Source: Archilochus colubris (taxonomy: Eukaryota; Chordata; Aves; Apodiformes; Trochilidae). Taken from it: DNA of 64,000 nt. The position numbers were made by a program, and so were the translations under genes. This document shows positions 1 through 13,100 of the stretch, piece by piece (within the stretch, counting starts at the first letter, position 1; every line of letters begins with the position of its first letter). The stretch covers positions 38,094,874 to 38,158,873 of the forward strand of contig CM041090.1 in assembly GCA_023079485.1 (NCBI GenBank), written 5' to 3'. Below the pieces are notes generated by a model. The model did no database searches. It worked only from the letters and a program-made list of their open reading frames with translations, and was not told the origin of the DNA.

Positions 1-2304
1 GGTTGTGTCCCTTTTTTCTTTTGTTTGACTTAAATTCTCCCAAGCCCAATTTTAATTTAAAACTCAAACTTCAAAAGCTTTTAATTTCACAGAACCAAGT
101 TCACTGGAAGTTAGCCCTAACTGTAATTAAACACTGAACAGAGCTACCATACCCCTTCAAATCTTCAGGTTTAAAAAAAACAAGGTAGAATCCCACCCAG
201 AGTTCAGCAGGAGAAGAGCACAACCTGTCATCCAGCTGAGGCTGTAATGTGGTTTGGTGCTATGCCTCTGGACCTTCAAAAAGGGTGTCAGAAAACTTGA
301 TGGTCGTTGAGTGCCCTGGTCATTTGTGTTTCTGATAAACACTGCAGAAGTATTGGATATAATATGGCATTTGCACAGGGGAATAGTGGTTTTGGTTTTT
401 CAGAATTGGATTCTGCTTTTAAAAAAAAAAAGCAATCACTGGCATATTTAAGATTGCTTGTAATTAACTTCCATCTCTGGGACTTTCTACTTTTCTAATA
501 TTGATAGGAAATATGTTGATAAAATAGTAATATAAAAATTGCAAACAACAGAAACAAGAAAGATGGGGAGGATTGTTTTGTTTGGGGTTTTTTCGATTGT
601 TTTGTGGTTTTTGGTTATTTTAACACAGGTGAAAAGGTTTAAGAAAAACTGATACTTTAAAAAAACAAAAAAAGAGAGACTGAAGGAAGAGGAAGCTTTT
701 GTCTTACCTAGTATATAACAAAACAACTTTGAAGGGGGAACAGGAAGGAAAGAGGAGAGTAAAAAGACAGAAATTATAGATTGGACTTGGAAAATAATTT
801 GCTTCCAGATCCCTTTCTGCAGAAGCAAGTATGACCAAGTTGCAGGATGCAACTGCAATACAAAACAAACTTCAAAGAACAACCTTTAAACTGCTCATGA
901 ATGCACCCAGAGCAATCACAAAGAGCATTAGGAAAAAAAAAAGCAAGATGATAGGCTTTATAATCATTCCATAACACTGAAAAATCAGGAAATACCATGC
1001 AGCACTATCAATATCACAGTGAACCAAGTGAATGATTTTAGGGCACAGTAGAAGAGGCTGAATGTAAAGCAATCAAATCAAGCAATTATACACAAAGCAT
1101 ACTCTGTGTATGAGCTGGAAAGTCTCCCTTATTTTACAAGAAGTAGGTAGCTGATTCTAAAGGCAGGTTTCTTGATAAGCATTATCTTCCATCCGAGTTA
1201 CACTAACATCCAATTAAATCCATACTTCCACCAATCCCTATTCAAACTAGCATCACGAAGACACAAAAGACCCCAAGGAAGTCAGTTACTTCAGCACTGC
1301 CTCATAACCAGTATGTTAGTGGTAGCCAAAGGAGACTGAGAAAAATCAATTTGTATGCCATGTTTCATGAATGGTTCATCAATAATTCAAAGACTACAGG
1401 AACATATCCTAATTAGATGATGCTATTATATATAAAATTGCTTCTTTTCCTAGTCAAACAGTTCATCTAAGAACAACTTTGCTTTGTGGAAGCTATGTTT
1501 ACACTTTCGTTATCATTTTGGTTATCATTTATTCAATTACATTCCTAGAGTCTTCATGTTTTGGTGTGATAGTATAAAAAAAAAAAACAAAACTCTGAAG
1601 AGTTAAAGATCCACTAGTCTGTACAGTATGTGCCCAGTCTGTTTTGTCCCAGCACAGGTTCAAGAACAGTTTTCTGAATCAAAAAGCACTTGGTGTGCAG
1701 ATCAGCAAAGTGCATGGCATCCTTAAAGACTGAGAAGGCAACAGAGCATCAACACTGAACTCTTCAAGGACAAAGCCTATACAAAGTTGTGAAGTTAAGT
1801 TCCCCTTTTCTATTTTAATAGACTTTTACCTCCTTTTCAGATTTACCACAAGCAGAGAGATCTATAAAAGCAAACTTTTAAGCGATTACAACATTGCTTT
1901 AGACAAGAAAAGAACACTGCCGAGCAAAGCATCATACGCATATCAACTCTTAGCACTGTGGAACACATCCAAGTTCCTACTGAAGTCTGTGCACTATTTT
2001 TTGCATCTTCACATGTAACCTCCCACCCAGAACACCCAGGTAATCACAAAAAACAGACACACTCAGGCCACCCTTAAAAAACCCTCTGTCCTTCCCCAAA
2101 CTAGTTACGTGTTTTAGCAGTGATTCATAGTTAACTCTGTTCTTATGCTTCTCCTTTTCATTCAGAACAAGAGTAGTAAGAATTGGAGAACAGATCATCA
2201 CCTTTTATCCGATACCCTTCTTCCCTCCCCCCACTTTTAAGAGTGGCCTTCTAGTTAAATTTTGCTTTAAATCAAAAACCACATTTACATGGATGTGAAC
2301 TCAC
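1..2304 (-). other. PPM1A: PPM1A intron, 5' part, running off the left edge
   Basis: AT-rich intron that begins with donor GTGAGT at 2304 (minus strand). It contains short homopolymer A/T runs. The open frames here are short and have no recognisable homology. No repeat family, RNA gene or further PPM1A exon was seen. Confidence 0.7.
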
Positions 2305-2413
2305 TTGCTTGCCAATTCACCCCCCGGCGGGAGGTTTGGGATGCTCTCAGTTGCTAACGTACGCATCACGTGGACTAAGTCTGGGACTCCTTCACCCTGC
2401 TTCTTTATGATCT
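2305..2413 (-). CDS. PPM1A: PPM1A coding exon 3 (residues 318-353)
   Basis: 109-base exon. After an acceptor reading TTCCCAG it encodes (E)[20 protein letters not shown], then [15 protein letters not shown] and the first two bases of a Lys codon, followed by donor CAA|GTGAGT at 2305/2304. This matches the C-terminal helical region of PPM1A and supplies the alpha-1 (full-length) tail. No ATG-initiated frame covers it because it is internal and short. The remaining coding part (RNVIEA... to the C-terminus in the human protein) was searched for on the minus strand of 1-2304 and not found. Confidence 0.93.
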
Positions 2414-5400
2414 CTGGGAATCAGAAGTACTTTTTTTGTAAGTGCAGTCCAAATTTAACTTCAAAAGATTGAAACACTCAGTTTTATAAAAATGCAGCTT
2501 AACTTGTTAATATATAAACTTATTAAAAACAAAATGACAGCCCATATTCAACACCGTAATTGTTAACCTTGGTTCCCTGAGAAAAAGAAATTGTAACAGA
2601 TTCAACAAAGATATACTGAGAACTGGAAACATGCACACTGGTTTCAGAAATGCAGAGCTACCTAATAAAAGTGGGAAAAGAATTCTTTAATGGCTTTCCT
2701 GCCATACATTAGATATAAAAGAAGATGTAATAATCTTCCCAACAAAATGCTCTGGGCACGAGGCAGATACGAGCACCAACTTTATGGCTGCAATAGAAGA
2801 CAAAAGATTATCACCATCATAGCAAGCACAGTGTTTTCAAGACACAAAAGATTAGACAAGTAACTGTCATAGCTGTATGTGTTCAACACATTACCTGTAC
2901 CTTACTATATTACAGCAACATGCCAATTTTAGGAACTATTGCATGTAAACTAAAAGCCAGGGACGTGACACTTAAGAAACAGTTCATCCTCAACTGAGGG
3001 GATATGTGAATATTGAGAAGTTATTCACATCTTCTATGTGAAGAGAATCTGTACTGTAGCCACAGTCATGTTTGCTAAGAAATTAATTCTTTAACTTCAT
3101 GCTTAGGCTGTGTTTTGGTGTTTGTTTTTTTATAACTTGTCAGCACATATTTCTATTAGAACTCAAGAAATTTCAGACCATAACACCTCTAAAGAGTCAC
3201 CCTTTAAATAGGGATGAAATTTAAAGAACAAGCATACTTTTAAAAAATGCATCTCAGGAGTTTCTCTGTAAACACGAGCTCTTAGAAATATGAGATATGA
3301 ATTATTAAGACTTGGAGCTGTTGATCTTCAGGTGAATACTGCAGCACACATACAGTCATGTGTACATACCTGCATATAAATACATGCATGTATATACATG
3401 CATACTATTCTTCATGTAATAAAGCATTTACACAGCTTGGAAGAGTAGTTGGAATTCACCAGTATGACATTTGAGAAAAAAAAAGCAAGCAAACAACCCT
3501 CTAGCATTCAGGTTTTGACCTAAATGATAATTCCAGAAGAGCATACCAAGTTTTCATGATATAATCAGTGCGATAAGGCACATTAAAAGCTGTTAAAACC
3601 ACCATGTATCCAGTCCTTTTTTAGTTAAAAACCAAACAAACCAACAATCATCAATTACTTTGTGTATGTAATAGTTTTTCAGGACTGTGTGTGCTTACAA
3701 AGAGCATCAGCTCTGGTTTTTTCAGTCTAGCTGTGTAAATTATTTGCAAGGTACAGTGGAAACACTGTCTAGCCCTCAACCAGTGTCAAATTCTGCAACA
3801 CAAAGCTTTAAGCTGTTTACTTCAAAACCTACATTTTAAAAACATGACACAGTAACACCACAGGCACCTCAAAAACTTGCCATTTCCTCAAATTCTATAG
3901 CCAAAATTCATTTTATCATCTAGTATTTAAGTCAATAAATAATCTAGCACTCTTAAATCTGAATAAGAAGCAAAGATCTCAGATTTGGTTTGCCAAGTTC
4001 TTTTATTGTGCAATTTTGAACATCTAGTATATTCTACATTGTGCTAGTGCTAAAGTTCTGCTGTACAAAAATAAGGAATTTGTAGTTTTCCTATGCTACA
4101 CAGTTTCACAACCTGTAACTGCAGTACATTTAACATACAGTCTCCACTAAATGAATACATTTATATTTTGATATAACTAGAGATACACACTGAATGAACA
4201 CTGAAGACACAACAAATGGAGTCGGTCTGCTAGCTGTGTTTGATTTATTGGAATTATCTTCTTTCAATACATCTTAAAACCTTCCCACCCACCCTTAATT
4301 TACTTTTAAACCTTCTACACATTTTCATGGCATCAAGTACTGGAAAAAATGCACTTCCAGCCCTAAAATAAAGGATTCAAAACACATCTGTTTTTTTATA
4401 TTCTGAATAGGAATCCCACACAAAGTTTAAGAAAAAGCTAGAGCTTTAATTTTTAAAAATTTGAAATATAGGAAGGAAGATAAATCAGCTAACTTAGAAT
4501 TATTTATCTCTAGATAGGTAAAACTATTGCAAGTATAATCTATCAAGGAATGCTTTTATGTAAAAAACTGAGAACAGAAAAAAAACTTGACATGTTTCTT
4601 TTTAGAGTCAAGACATCAATAACACATATTAGTGCAAATAACAGCAAGGCATTTTGGAATAACTGATTACTTCTACCATGAAGTTCACGTGGCATTTTAG
4701 GAGCAATGCTGATTTATTGCAAGTAATGGCACCAAGATGCTTCTCCACACTTGCTTCTTCCATTAATATCTGTTGCTACAAATCTGAACCACAAACAGAT
4801 CAAAATTTTTAAAAGGAATTTCCTAGGTGGTATGGTAAGTAGGAAGTTTTCTGTGTTTTCAAAAATCTAAATCACCTGTTCAAGGTGACCATCAGTAGTA
4901 CTACACTCCATTAAGTCTTAAAATTTGTACCACTACTTATAAAAAAAGATTCTGAGCTGAGGGAACACAAGTACAAGCAGAAGAAAATGCATAATAGTAA
5001 TGCATCAAATCTCATTACTATGCTGATGTGCATAAAAAAAACAATATGCATTTTCACCAAGTTTCCATTTTAATGAATTTTAACTTCAAATTAATATGAT
5101 AGATTAGTAAGATAATTCTAAAAGTACCCTTTACATTTTCTAGTTCCTTCTGTTGAAGATCAAGTTTTTAAAGTTAAGTACTTCCACTTCTGGAAGTATC
5201 CAGGATAACAGCAAGATTATCCACTGTAGTGTTTATAAAGTTTCAAATGCTGTAGCTGTCCTACCTTACACCAGCCAACACTGAATTATCCATTTACACC
5301 AGGAAGAAATTCAGTGGCACAAAAATTAAGTTAAACACAACAAAGTTAATCAACTCCTGCTCTTGAAGTTCCACTTTAGTTCAGCCTTTCAACTTCCCTC

Positions 5401-8400
5401 ATGAGGGAAGGTATAAAAGGCCAAATTCTGCACACAGCTGATAAAAATCACTGCTGGCTTGAACAGTGTTTACTACATATTCATTTGTTTAAATATCTTT
5501 GTGCAACAATAGACAACTGATTGAGGACAACTAAAAAAGGAGCAAAGACTCTTGAGGGGAAGTACAATGTATTTCCTCGAGCTGTCCAGAAATCATCACA
5601 TTAAATTATTATTAAAGTGCTTTTTAACTACATACAGAATCCTTCTGCCTCTATGCCAAGTATCACACTTTGCTTACTCCTCAAATTTTGTACTCATATA
5701 AATGCAAAGTACTGGCAGTCAAAACTGTTGTATGTACCACAATCACAGTTTCAGTGCTTGGGTTATTTGCTTACAAAATGAAGTGTCTGTACAAAAGTGT
5801 CAGCTTTCCTCATCATCATGTTCCTGGGACACAATGAGATCAGCTGAAGATGCAGCCTGAACATGAACAAGTTTTTGTATTCTAGGTCATGGGTTTGTCT
5901 GAATTCAGACAAAAAAATAATCTAAGATAGGAAGGTAATAGTTGCCCAAATTAGGACAGTTAGAATGCTGTCAGCTGACGTGTGGTTTTGTAGCAAGATT
6001 TCTGCACCAATTTTGTGAGTGGGAATATGTAGTAAGCTCTTCAAATGCCTGGTGCAAAACTGCTCACTGCTTTGAAATGGAGAAACCCACCTGACAGGTA
6101 ACTCAATGCAGTGTTGGATTTGGATATTCCTGCTGAGCTGTCAAAAAGATTCACACTACTGATTTCTTTGCATCAGCTTCTCCTAGGCAATTGCTACATT
6201 AAAACATGAAATGTCTGTCTGGACAGTTATTCAGGGGCAAAATGGTTGTGGTTTGCCAAGATGTGAGGGAATGAGCCTTTGAAAAAAGTGACACTTCCTG
6301 AAGAAGTACTTTAAAATTGCACAGTAATTTGTCTGAACCCAAAATTCCCATGTAGACAAGTCCTCTGGGAAATTTCTGCAGCTGCACTGTGTTGTTTCAT
6401 GTAAGTCAAGGAGTAAAAAAAGGTGCACAGTATATTCCTCTAATTTACTGATCACTGATACCATAAGTTGTGAAGAACTGTGTACTGTGCCCTGTGTACC
6501 ATTAATGATTCTTGGAGTATATACAACTAGGCTTGGAACATATAGGTCTAGAAGAGTCCACTTCAAAAACAGACTTAATAAATGCAAATAAAGCATACAG
6601 CTTGTCTTGTTTAAGAAACAAAAGTACAAGCTGTGTTTGTTTTTAAATACCAGAAGGCACTATAAACCCAGTCTTAATGAGAAACATTTTAAACCAAATT
6701 GATTTCATTTGGCAAACACATTATTTTAGGTGAACTAAAACACCTAAGATTTGCCATTTAAAGTTTAACAACTCATAAAATACAAATGTAAAGCAAAATT
6801 CTGAAGTTATTATCAGAGAAGGATGACTTCCCAGCTTTTGTTCATCATGAATGCTTCAAGACTAACTTTCAAATTTCTGACATACCTTCAAATTAAGTAA
6901 ATATGTCAGCAGGTGCCTTAAAGATGACAGTAATAAAGCTGCAACCTTGCCTTAACTGGATAACAAAATATTATGGCTTACTAATTTGTTGGTTACTATA
7001 TGGAAAAATGACACTCCAAATCTTCACACTTTAAAAAGTACTCTGATTATTTTATTTAACTCCATGTAACAGGAACCAGGATTTACTGGTCAGAAGTTAG
7101 TGCTGTCAAATGGACTCATGAAAAACACTGAACACAAATGGATTCTTTCTCTGCCATCCTGAATAACTTTCAGAGCTATAGGCTGCTGCACTTTCATAAC
7201 AGAATTTTTTCAGGACACACATTAGGACTGTATGAGTGTCTTTTTCAGAGATGTACACTAGATGGCCAATGGCACTTGAAGGTCTAGTAAAAAGCCTGTA
7301 GGTGTTAAGAGTTTAGTTGTTGCAAGGGGAAAGGGGCCAGGGGGTCTGTTTAGAAACAAAGTTACTTATTTTTTTTTAAATGATCCACCTTCTACTCTGC
7401 TTTCCAGGTACTTGTCCAACTCTGCCTCTCTTTTCACCGCCTCTGGTGATACCTTTGGTGCATTCGGAAAACAGATCAATATCACACTCATGTTGTCTCG
7501 ACTTCCCTGGTGGAAAAGAAAAAAATTATATATTTCAGAATGTATACACACCAGGCTAAATACACATCAAAGCATTATAGACACAAAAAAATCTATATGT
7601 ATGGTATCAGGATACAACTGACATGGATTAATATTAGCATTAGCCTAGATTACCAAATGCTCCCTTACAGAATTCCAGGAGTCTGCCCATTCATTCACTG
7701 CAACTTTTAAGTCACTTTGTTCTTTCCTCTTTTGTGGTCTGAAGACTACATGGAGCCAATTACAGACAGGCCACTGTCTTTTAAAAACTGACATTACTAA
7801 TGAGTGACATACAATTAAAAGTTGAGGTCCATCTGGCTTTAAATACTATGCAATCATTTTGGGAAAACAGCTGAGTATTAGATGGGTAAACAAAATCATC
7901 ACTTCTTAAGACTACTAAGTGGAAACGTTTTGAATTCTGACACCTAAAATCACAGCTATTAGGGATTTTTTCCCCTTTTTTCTTTTAAAACAAGGAAGGT
8001 TACAAGTGAGAGAACCTGTTAAAAGACCAGCTGGAAGGGGCCCAGGCCTTCACACAATAGTGTTCTTTGAAATGGAAACATTTAAAACTCCAACTAAACA
8101 GAACACTAATACTTGAATACATTAAAATACAAAGACATTCTGCTTATGAAAAGTAACTGTTTAGTTTACTGTCAATACCCTTGTGCTTCAGTCTACAAAC
8201 ATGCATCCATATGCTTAACTTTTAACACCAGTTAAACCCACAGAAGTCAGCAAGATCAAGAACAAAGCCAGTCTTTAGAACAAGAATATATGGACCTACA
8301 GGGAGATGCTAACATTTGGCTACTGAAAAGCTTACAGCATCCACAAAACACTGTTCCTTCCCTGGTATTTGTTTCAGGATTACCAGACAAAAATTGTAAA

Positions 8401-10123
8401 CAAAAATGTATCTGTTATCCACCTCCCAAAGTGTTGGAAAACAACTGCATTTCCCCAAGGGGGAAGAGTGAACTTGTTAGCCATGTGGCAAAAGCTGAGA
8501 TGCTTTCTTGCCTCTTTTGTATAAAAAATGTTGGCTTTTTCACGTTATGACTTAGAGCTTGTCTTTGGAAAATTAAGAGCTGTAAAACTGAGTGTTTCAA
8601 ACCTCTTCAGTAACTGTACCGCCCCTCAACTTATTAATACAAAGCAGAAGCTATTGTAGATGAAAATCACTCAGTTGTGTTAAACAAAACTGTTGTCTTC
8701 TACATGAGCTACTTTCACAACTGTGTGACACAACACTGCATAAGAAATACAGTAATCAAACCAGAATAAAAACTGGTAAGTCAGACAGTCACAAAGACAA
8801 GAAGAAATTTTAAACTGCAAAATATGAAGTCTACCTTCATTTGTTCTGCATTTATATTGGTGCAAGTATGACAACAATGTTACTACTGAATGTCCAAGGA
8901 TGGAAGATTAGCAAAAGAGCATTCCCCATCCTGATTAAGTATTGGGAGTTAAGGTTTTGTAAAGTATATTGTGTAACAGAAAACAGCGAGGTTATTGTCT
9001 TTGGCTTGCCCATAAATTCCTATCATCTCCTAGTTTTCCAGTGATCAAAATGTCTCTGCACATGATTTTAAATTCTTCGTTAACCAAAACCACCCAGAAA
9101 GCCATACTGTTTCTCCCATGTGTTTGCTCCCCCTCTATCACCATGTTTGTGGGAATCACAATAATTACTATCAAAGCCATGTTAACACAAGCCATTGGAT
9201 GCTTATGGACTGGAATAAAAACTTATTAACTGGCTCATAAACTTCTAACAGTGAAAACACAATAAACTTCTCCTCTCAAGTCTGGCTACCTTGTACAAGC
9301 AGGTGTCAACTATCTCATTGCAAACTTTCTCAAGGTCGTCAGTGACTTCAAGCCTGGATCTTACAAAGTCACAGAGCTCTTCATTTCCCATAACATCCCA
9401 GATACCATCACAAGCCAGTATGATGAACTGATCATCTTCTTCTGATCTCTCAATTTCATAAACTTCAGGCTCAGGTGAGACTAGCTGTTCTGTGGGACCT
9501 TTCCCATGGACACATTTGTAATCAAAGTCCCCAAGTGCCCGTGAAACAGCCAGGGAGCCATTCACACGCTGAATCATGACAGAGCCACCTGCATTCTGGA
9601 TACGCTCTTTCTCCAGTGGATTGCTTGGTTTGTGATCCTGTGTAAAGAAGTGAACCTTCCTGTTTCTACAAAGTAACCCTCTCGAGTCTCCACAGTTGAT
9701 GAAGTATGTATGTTGGGGAGAAATCATGACACCCACAGCTGTTGACCCACTTCTGTCTGCGCCATGTTTCTTCTCGGAGATGACTCTCATGTGTTCATCG
9801 ATTTGCAGAAAACCTGTTCTGATGCCACTCTTTACACTTTCCACAGATGGTGGCCCATCTGGCCCTTTAAAATCCTGGTTGCTTGTGATGTGATCCAATA
9901 AATGCTCACAGCAGTACTTGGCAACCTGTGATCCAGCGTGCCCATCGTACACAGCAAAAAATGACCATCCATCAAGTCCATTTGGCAAACCAATGACAGC
10001 AGTGTGTGCATCCTCCATTTCAACTCGCCAGCCTTGCATACTACTCAGCCCATAACGAAGCCCATTCCCTTGCCCCTGGGCATTATGCTTCTCCATCTTT
10101 GGCTTGTCTAAAAATGCTCCCAT
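2305..10123 (-). CDS. PPM1A: PPM1A, protein phosphatase 1A (PP2C-alpha), 3' end off window
   Basis: Mn2+/Mg2+-dependent Ser/Thr phosphatase of the PPM family, acting in cytosol and nucleus. Known substrates of the family member include AMPK, p38 and SMAD2/3. Joined coding exons are 10123-9290, 7506-7389 and 2413-2305 (minus strand), giving residues 1-353 and two bases of codon 354. By comparison with the 382-residue human protein as I remember it, only the last 28-29 residues are missing, beyond the left edge. Visible PP2C hallmarks: Arg33 (phosphate site), VYDGHAG with Asp60, GDSRG at 145-149, SRALGDF at 194-200, ACDGIWD with Asp239, and SRDN with Asp282. Metal ligands Asp60, Asp239 and Asp282 are all kept. 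Residues after about 295 form the alpha-helical C-terminal domain typical of PPM1A. All reading-frame phases join cleanly at GT/AG sites, and identity to the human protein looks above 90 percent by eye. Confidence 0.97.
2414..7365 (-). other. PPM1A: PPM1A intron and probable 3' UTR of the short isoform
   Basis: About 5 kb of AT-rich sequence between coding exons 3 and 2. If the read-through isoform is used, the part just below 7366 is its 3' UTR. Candidate minus-strand AATAAA signals lie at 7056-7051 and further on near 4005, 4240 and 4700 (seen as TTTATT on the plus strand). No CR1 or other mobile element and no coding homology were recognised. Confidence 0.55.
7051..7056 (-). terminator. 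Candidate poly(A) signal for the short PPM1A isoform
   Basis: A canonical AATAAA on the minus strand, about 310 bases after the read-through stop codon at 7366. It is the first such hexamer I see downstream of that stop. In AT-rich intron sequence the hexamer is also common by chance. Confidence 0.35.
7366..7506 (-). CDS. PPM1A: PPM1A alternative terminal exon (read-through, alpha-2-like isoform)
   Basis: If the weak donor at 7388 is not used, the frame runs into the intron for seven more codons (GGSFKKK) and stops at TAA 7368-7366. This gives a 324-residue protein. Human PPM1A has a described short isoform, alpha-2, of the same length with, as I recall, a near-identical tail (GGSFNKK). Retention of the same frame and nearly the same tail in a bird suggests that this intronic extension is selected. 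A minus-strand AATAAA at 7056-7051, about 310 bases past the stop, is a candidate poly(A) signal. Transcript evidence is not available from sequence alone. Confidence 0.7.
   Translation of the reverse strand, partial: GSRDNMSVILICFPNAPKVSPEAVKREAELDKYLESRVEGGSFKKK
7389..7506 (-). CDS. PPM1A: PPM1A coding exon 2 (residues 279-317)
   Basis: 118-base exon encoding [20 protein letters not shown] and on to ...KYLESRVE. It completes the catalytic domain with metal ligand Asp282. The acceptor is TTTTCCACCAG|GGAAGT and the entry phase is 0. The donor GAAG|GTGGAT is weak, because positions +3 to +5 depart from the GTRAGT consensus. It leaves phase 1 and is completed by the AG that opens the exon at 2413 (codon 318, Glu). 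Confidence 0.95.
7507..9289 (-). other. PPM1A: PPM1A intron between coding exons 1 and 2
   Basis: 1,783-base intron with donor GTAGCC and acceptor TTTTCCACCAG. It holds several short open frames on both strands with no recognisable homology. No repeat was identified. Confidence 0.8.
9290..10123 (-). CDS. PPM1A: PPM1A coding exon 1 (residues 1-278)
   Basis: This exon carries the start codon (10123-10121) and 278 codons, most of the phosphatase domain. The protein begins [20 protein letters not shown], including the N-myristoylation-type Gly2. The acceptor is a pyrimidine-rich run ending TTTATAG at 10143-10142, leaving 18 bases of 5' UTR (10124-10141) before the ATG. The exon ends ...CLYK with donor AAG|GTAGCC at 9290/9289. 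An open frame continues 14 codons into the intron, but these do not match the family, so the donor is preferred over read-through. The next exon starts in phase 0. Confidence 0.97.
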
Positions 10124-13100
10124 GATGACTTTCCTTCAGTTCTATAAAGAAAGAAAGAAAAAAAATTAAGATATTTCTTAAGCATCCTATTTGAAACTAC
10201 TTAATAATAGCTCAAACAATGCTAAGATGACCAAAAAAACCAAAACAAAACCCACAGATACATAGCTGATTTTTCTGTCCCTCTGAAGTCAAATTTGCAT
10301 TGCTTTCATCTAATTCAAATAAGAACACTGCTACTAGCTGAGCTGCACTTTCCATTTTTGTAATTATTTTCAGCTGTTTTACTTGAACTTACATCCTACT
10401 CATGGTTCTGGCAAAAGCCTTTGTATAGTATATATAAAGCCTGTAAGTATATATGAAATTCATTTGAACGAGGACTAAACTGACACACACCCGGACAGCT
10501 GTGTTCCTTGTTATTACCCAGCAAATGAAAGAGTCTAGGACAGTGACATTCCCAAGATCCCTACCTGCTGGCCACAAAGTCCTGCTCACCCTCTGCTCTT
10601 CAGGTAGTGATGGAGAAATAAAAGCTAACTTGGCTTTTCTTGGGAGGGAGAAGGTTTGAGGGACTTTGTTTTAAACAGATAAAGTGATCCAAATGATCAA
10701 GATGATGCCAGAGGCTGCATAAAGGAAGAGGCAATGCTAGATAACTAGAAGCAGGACTGAGAAGGAACAGAGCAGCTGTCCCTTTAGGCAGCAGCAAGCC
10801 ATTAGTTTGGCTCAGCCATCTTGTGAAAGCTCACCCGTAGATTTGCAGTTAAATTACACAGCAAACTTCTCGGATGTCTGTGCTGCAGATTTACTTAAAA
10901 TCTTAATGCATTTGTGCTTCTCTGAAAGACAACTGCCCCTGACAAGTCTAAGGAAATGTTTAAAAATAAAATCATAAGCATTGTAAATTCAAGCTTCCTT
11001 ATTCAAACCAAACCAATATATTGTACATCCTACCCTCCTTCCACCTCCCTTTATTGGGATGTGATGCAGCTAATATTCATGCTTAAGAGAATAAGAATTT
11101 TATTTGCAGGCAGTAAACTGACTGGTTTATCCTCATGACTTTCACACCCTAACCATTCAACCCACCCTTCTAATCCACATCAGTTTATTTGTGCATTTAA
11201 AATATGCACATTTATTTGTGCATATTAAAAAAGAATCACACAAAATAGGTCACACACTTTACATACTTGCAAATGCTGCCTTGGGAAGCATCAAAAAGTG
11301 TGCAAAAACACTGTTATACAATATAAGGGAACAGAAAAAGACTACGGGCTTTTCTGTTTGAAGACAGTGGACAAAAATTAACTGTGAGAAGAGTCTGAAA
11401 CTGATTTTACCTTAGGCCCTCACCAAAGAGCTGCATTAACAGAAAGCTACTGTATTTGGGGTTTTAGAAGATTTTAACTTCTTGTATGTGAAATACATTT
11501 GACCAGAGATAACATCACTTTTTGGTAACATGCTTTTACTGCCATGTAACTCCAGCTGCAACACAAATGACGATATATCCAACAAAGCTTTTCAGGTTGT
11601 CTCTTCCAGCTGCTGTCAACCTTTCTGAAACATGTTTAGGTGTCTGAATAAACAGTCAAGTAATGTTTATAGTTGATCTCACCACAATAGTGACTCAAAT
11701 GTGAGGCACAGGGAGTGGATATACACCCTTTGGCTGATGTGTTTGGTTAAAACAAACAAAAGCCACACATACTTCAGCTGTATGGAGAAACCTGTCAGCA
11801 GCAGCACACCTCTGCTTCCTCTCATCTCAACCCCTGCTCTTAAGTTCTGTCTCTTCTCAAGCAAACACAAAATATGATGCCCACACAAACTGTGACTAGC
11901 CAACAAAATATCCTGTACACTGGTCTGTATCCTAAGCACATGCATGAGGTTCACATTACTGCAGTTGCTAGGAAAAAAATATGACTTGGACTTTTTATCT
12001 TCACATGCAACTCCAGTGGAGTCAGAGTGATCAAAATAATTACAGAATGCTGCTGTAAATCAAATGGGGAATTATTGTGCAGAATAATGGACTTTTCACT
12101 ACATGATAGTACCAGAGTTTAAACTAATGCCTAACACTTCCTTATTGTTGAAGAAATCATACAACAGAAAGTGACTGCTCTATTATTTCACCTTAATTTA
12201 AAGCTCAAAAAGCATAAACTGCCCCACAAATGGTATATGCAACATTTTTGTCATGTATTTTACCTTATTATTGTGTTTAAAACAAAATGAAACAGAAAAG
12301 CATTAAGAACAGGATACAGTTAAGCTGATCACAAGCACTGTCAGATTTGGACTAATGGCAGCTTTCCTTCTGATCTCTCACTTTACTAGGTACACAGTAT
12401 TTGGAGCTGTGCTTTGTAAGCTGTTCTTCCCTCTCAGTAGTTTGTCACATAAACTACGTTTAAAAATACAGCAGCAGGTCACACACAGCTCTAGCAACTC
12501 ATGGAGAACTGCTAGCAGACTTCAAAAATTAACAAAACCACTCTCCATTTAAAATCAAGTTGCCTTATCCTCCCCAGAAGGTAAACTGAAAGCTACTGGT
12601 ATTTGAAACAAAGGTGAAATGTTGACAGATGATTCTTCAGGGGTGCAAGCTACCCACCACAGATGTGAATAAAAGCAGACAGGAGGATAACCACAATGTG
12701 GTCACATAACTTCTACTTAGGAAATTATTCACAGCCCACAGCATAAAGTAGTCACCTTCTGAAAACTGCACTAACAGACTGCAGTTGCCTTCTTTGCAAC
12801 ACTCAGGATAATCATACTTCCACCTGAATGCCTGTCTGAACCTGAAGGGGAGCAGACCAGGTTTTCAGAATCCTCACTCTATCCATAGGGTATCCATGGG
12901 GAATACATGGGTTACTTGTGGATAGGATGAAAACACCAAGACTTTAGTTTTTCAAAAATTTCAATTCTTATTCAGAAAAAAAGTTTAACATACCCAACCT
13001 GTGAATTCTTATGAATCAGAGGCTACCAGCTACTTCTCCCCCCACACCCTTCCATGTGACTAAAACCTGAAGAATTTGAGAGTTTTTAGCTATTTTAAAA

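Noticed and set aside
1..2304. Last coding part of PPM1A
   Set aside because: Searched for the reverse complement of codons for RNVIEAVYNRLNPY and for the DDMW end. Neither was found, so it lies beyond the left edge.
9245..9289. Read-through of PPM1A coding exon 1 (14 extra codons)
   Set aside because: A usable donor lies at 9290/9289, and the next exon joins in phase to give the conserved GSRDN motif with the metal ligand Asp282.
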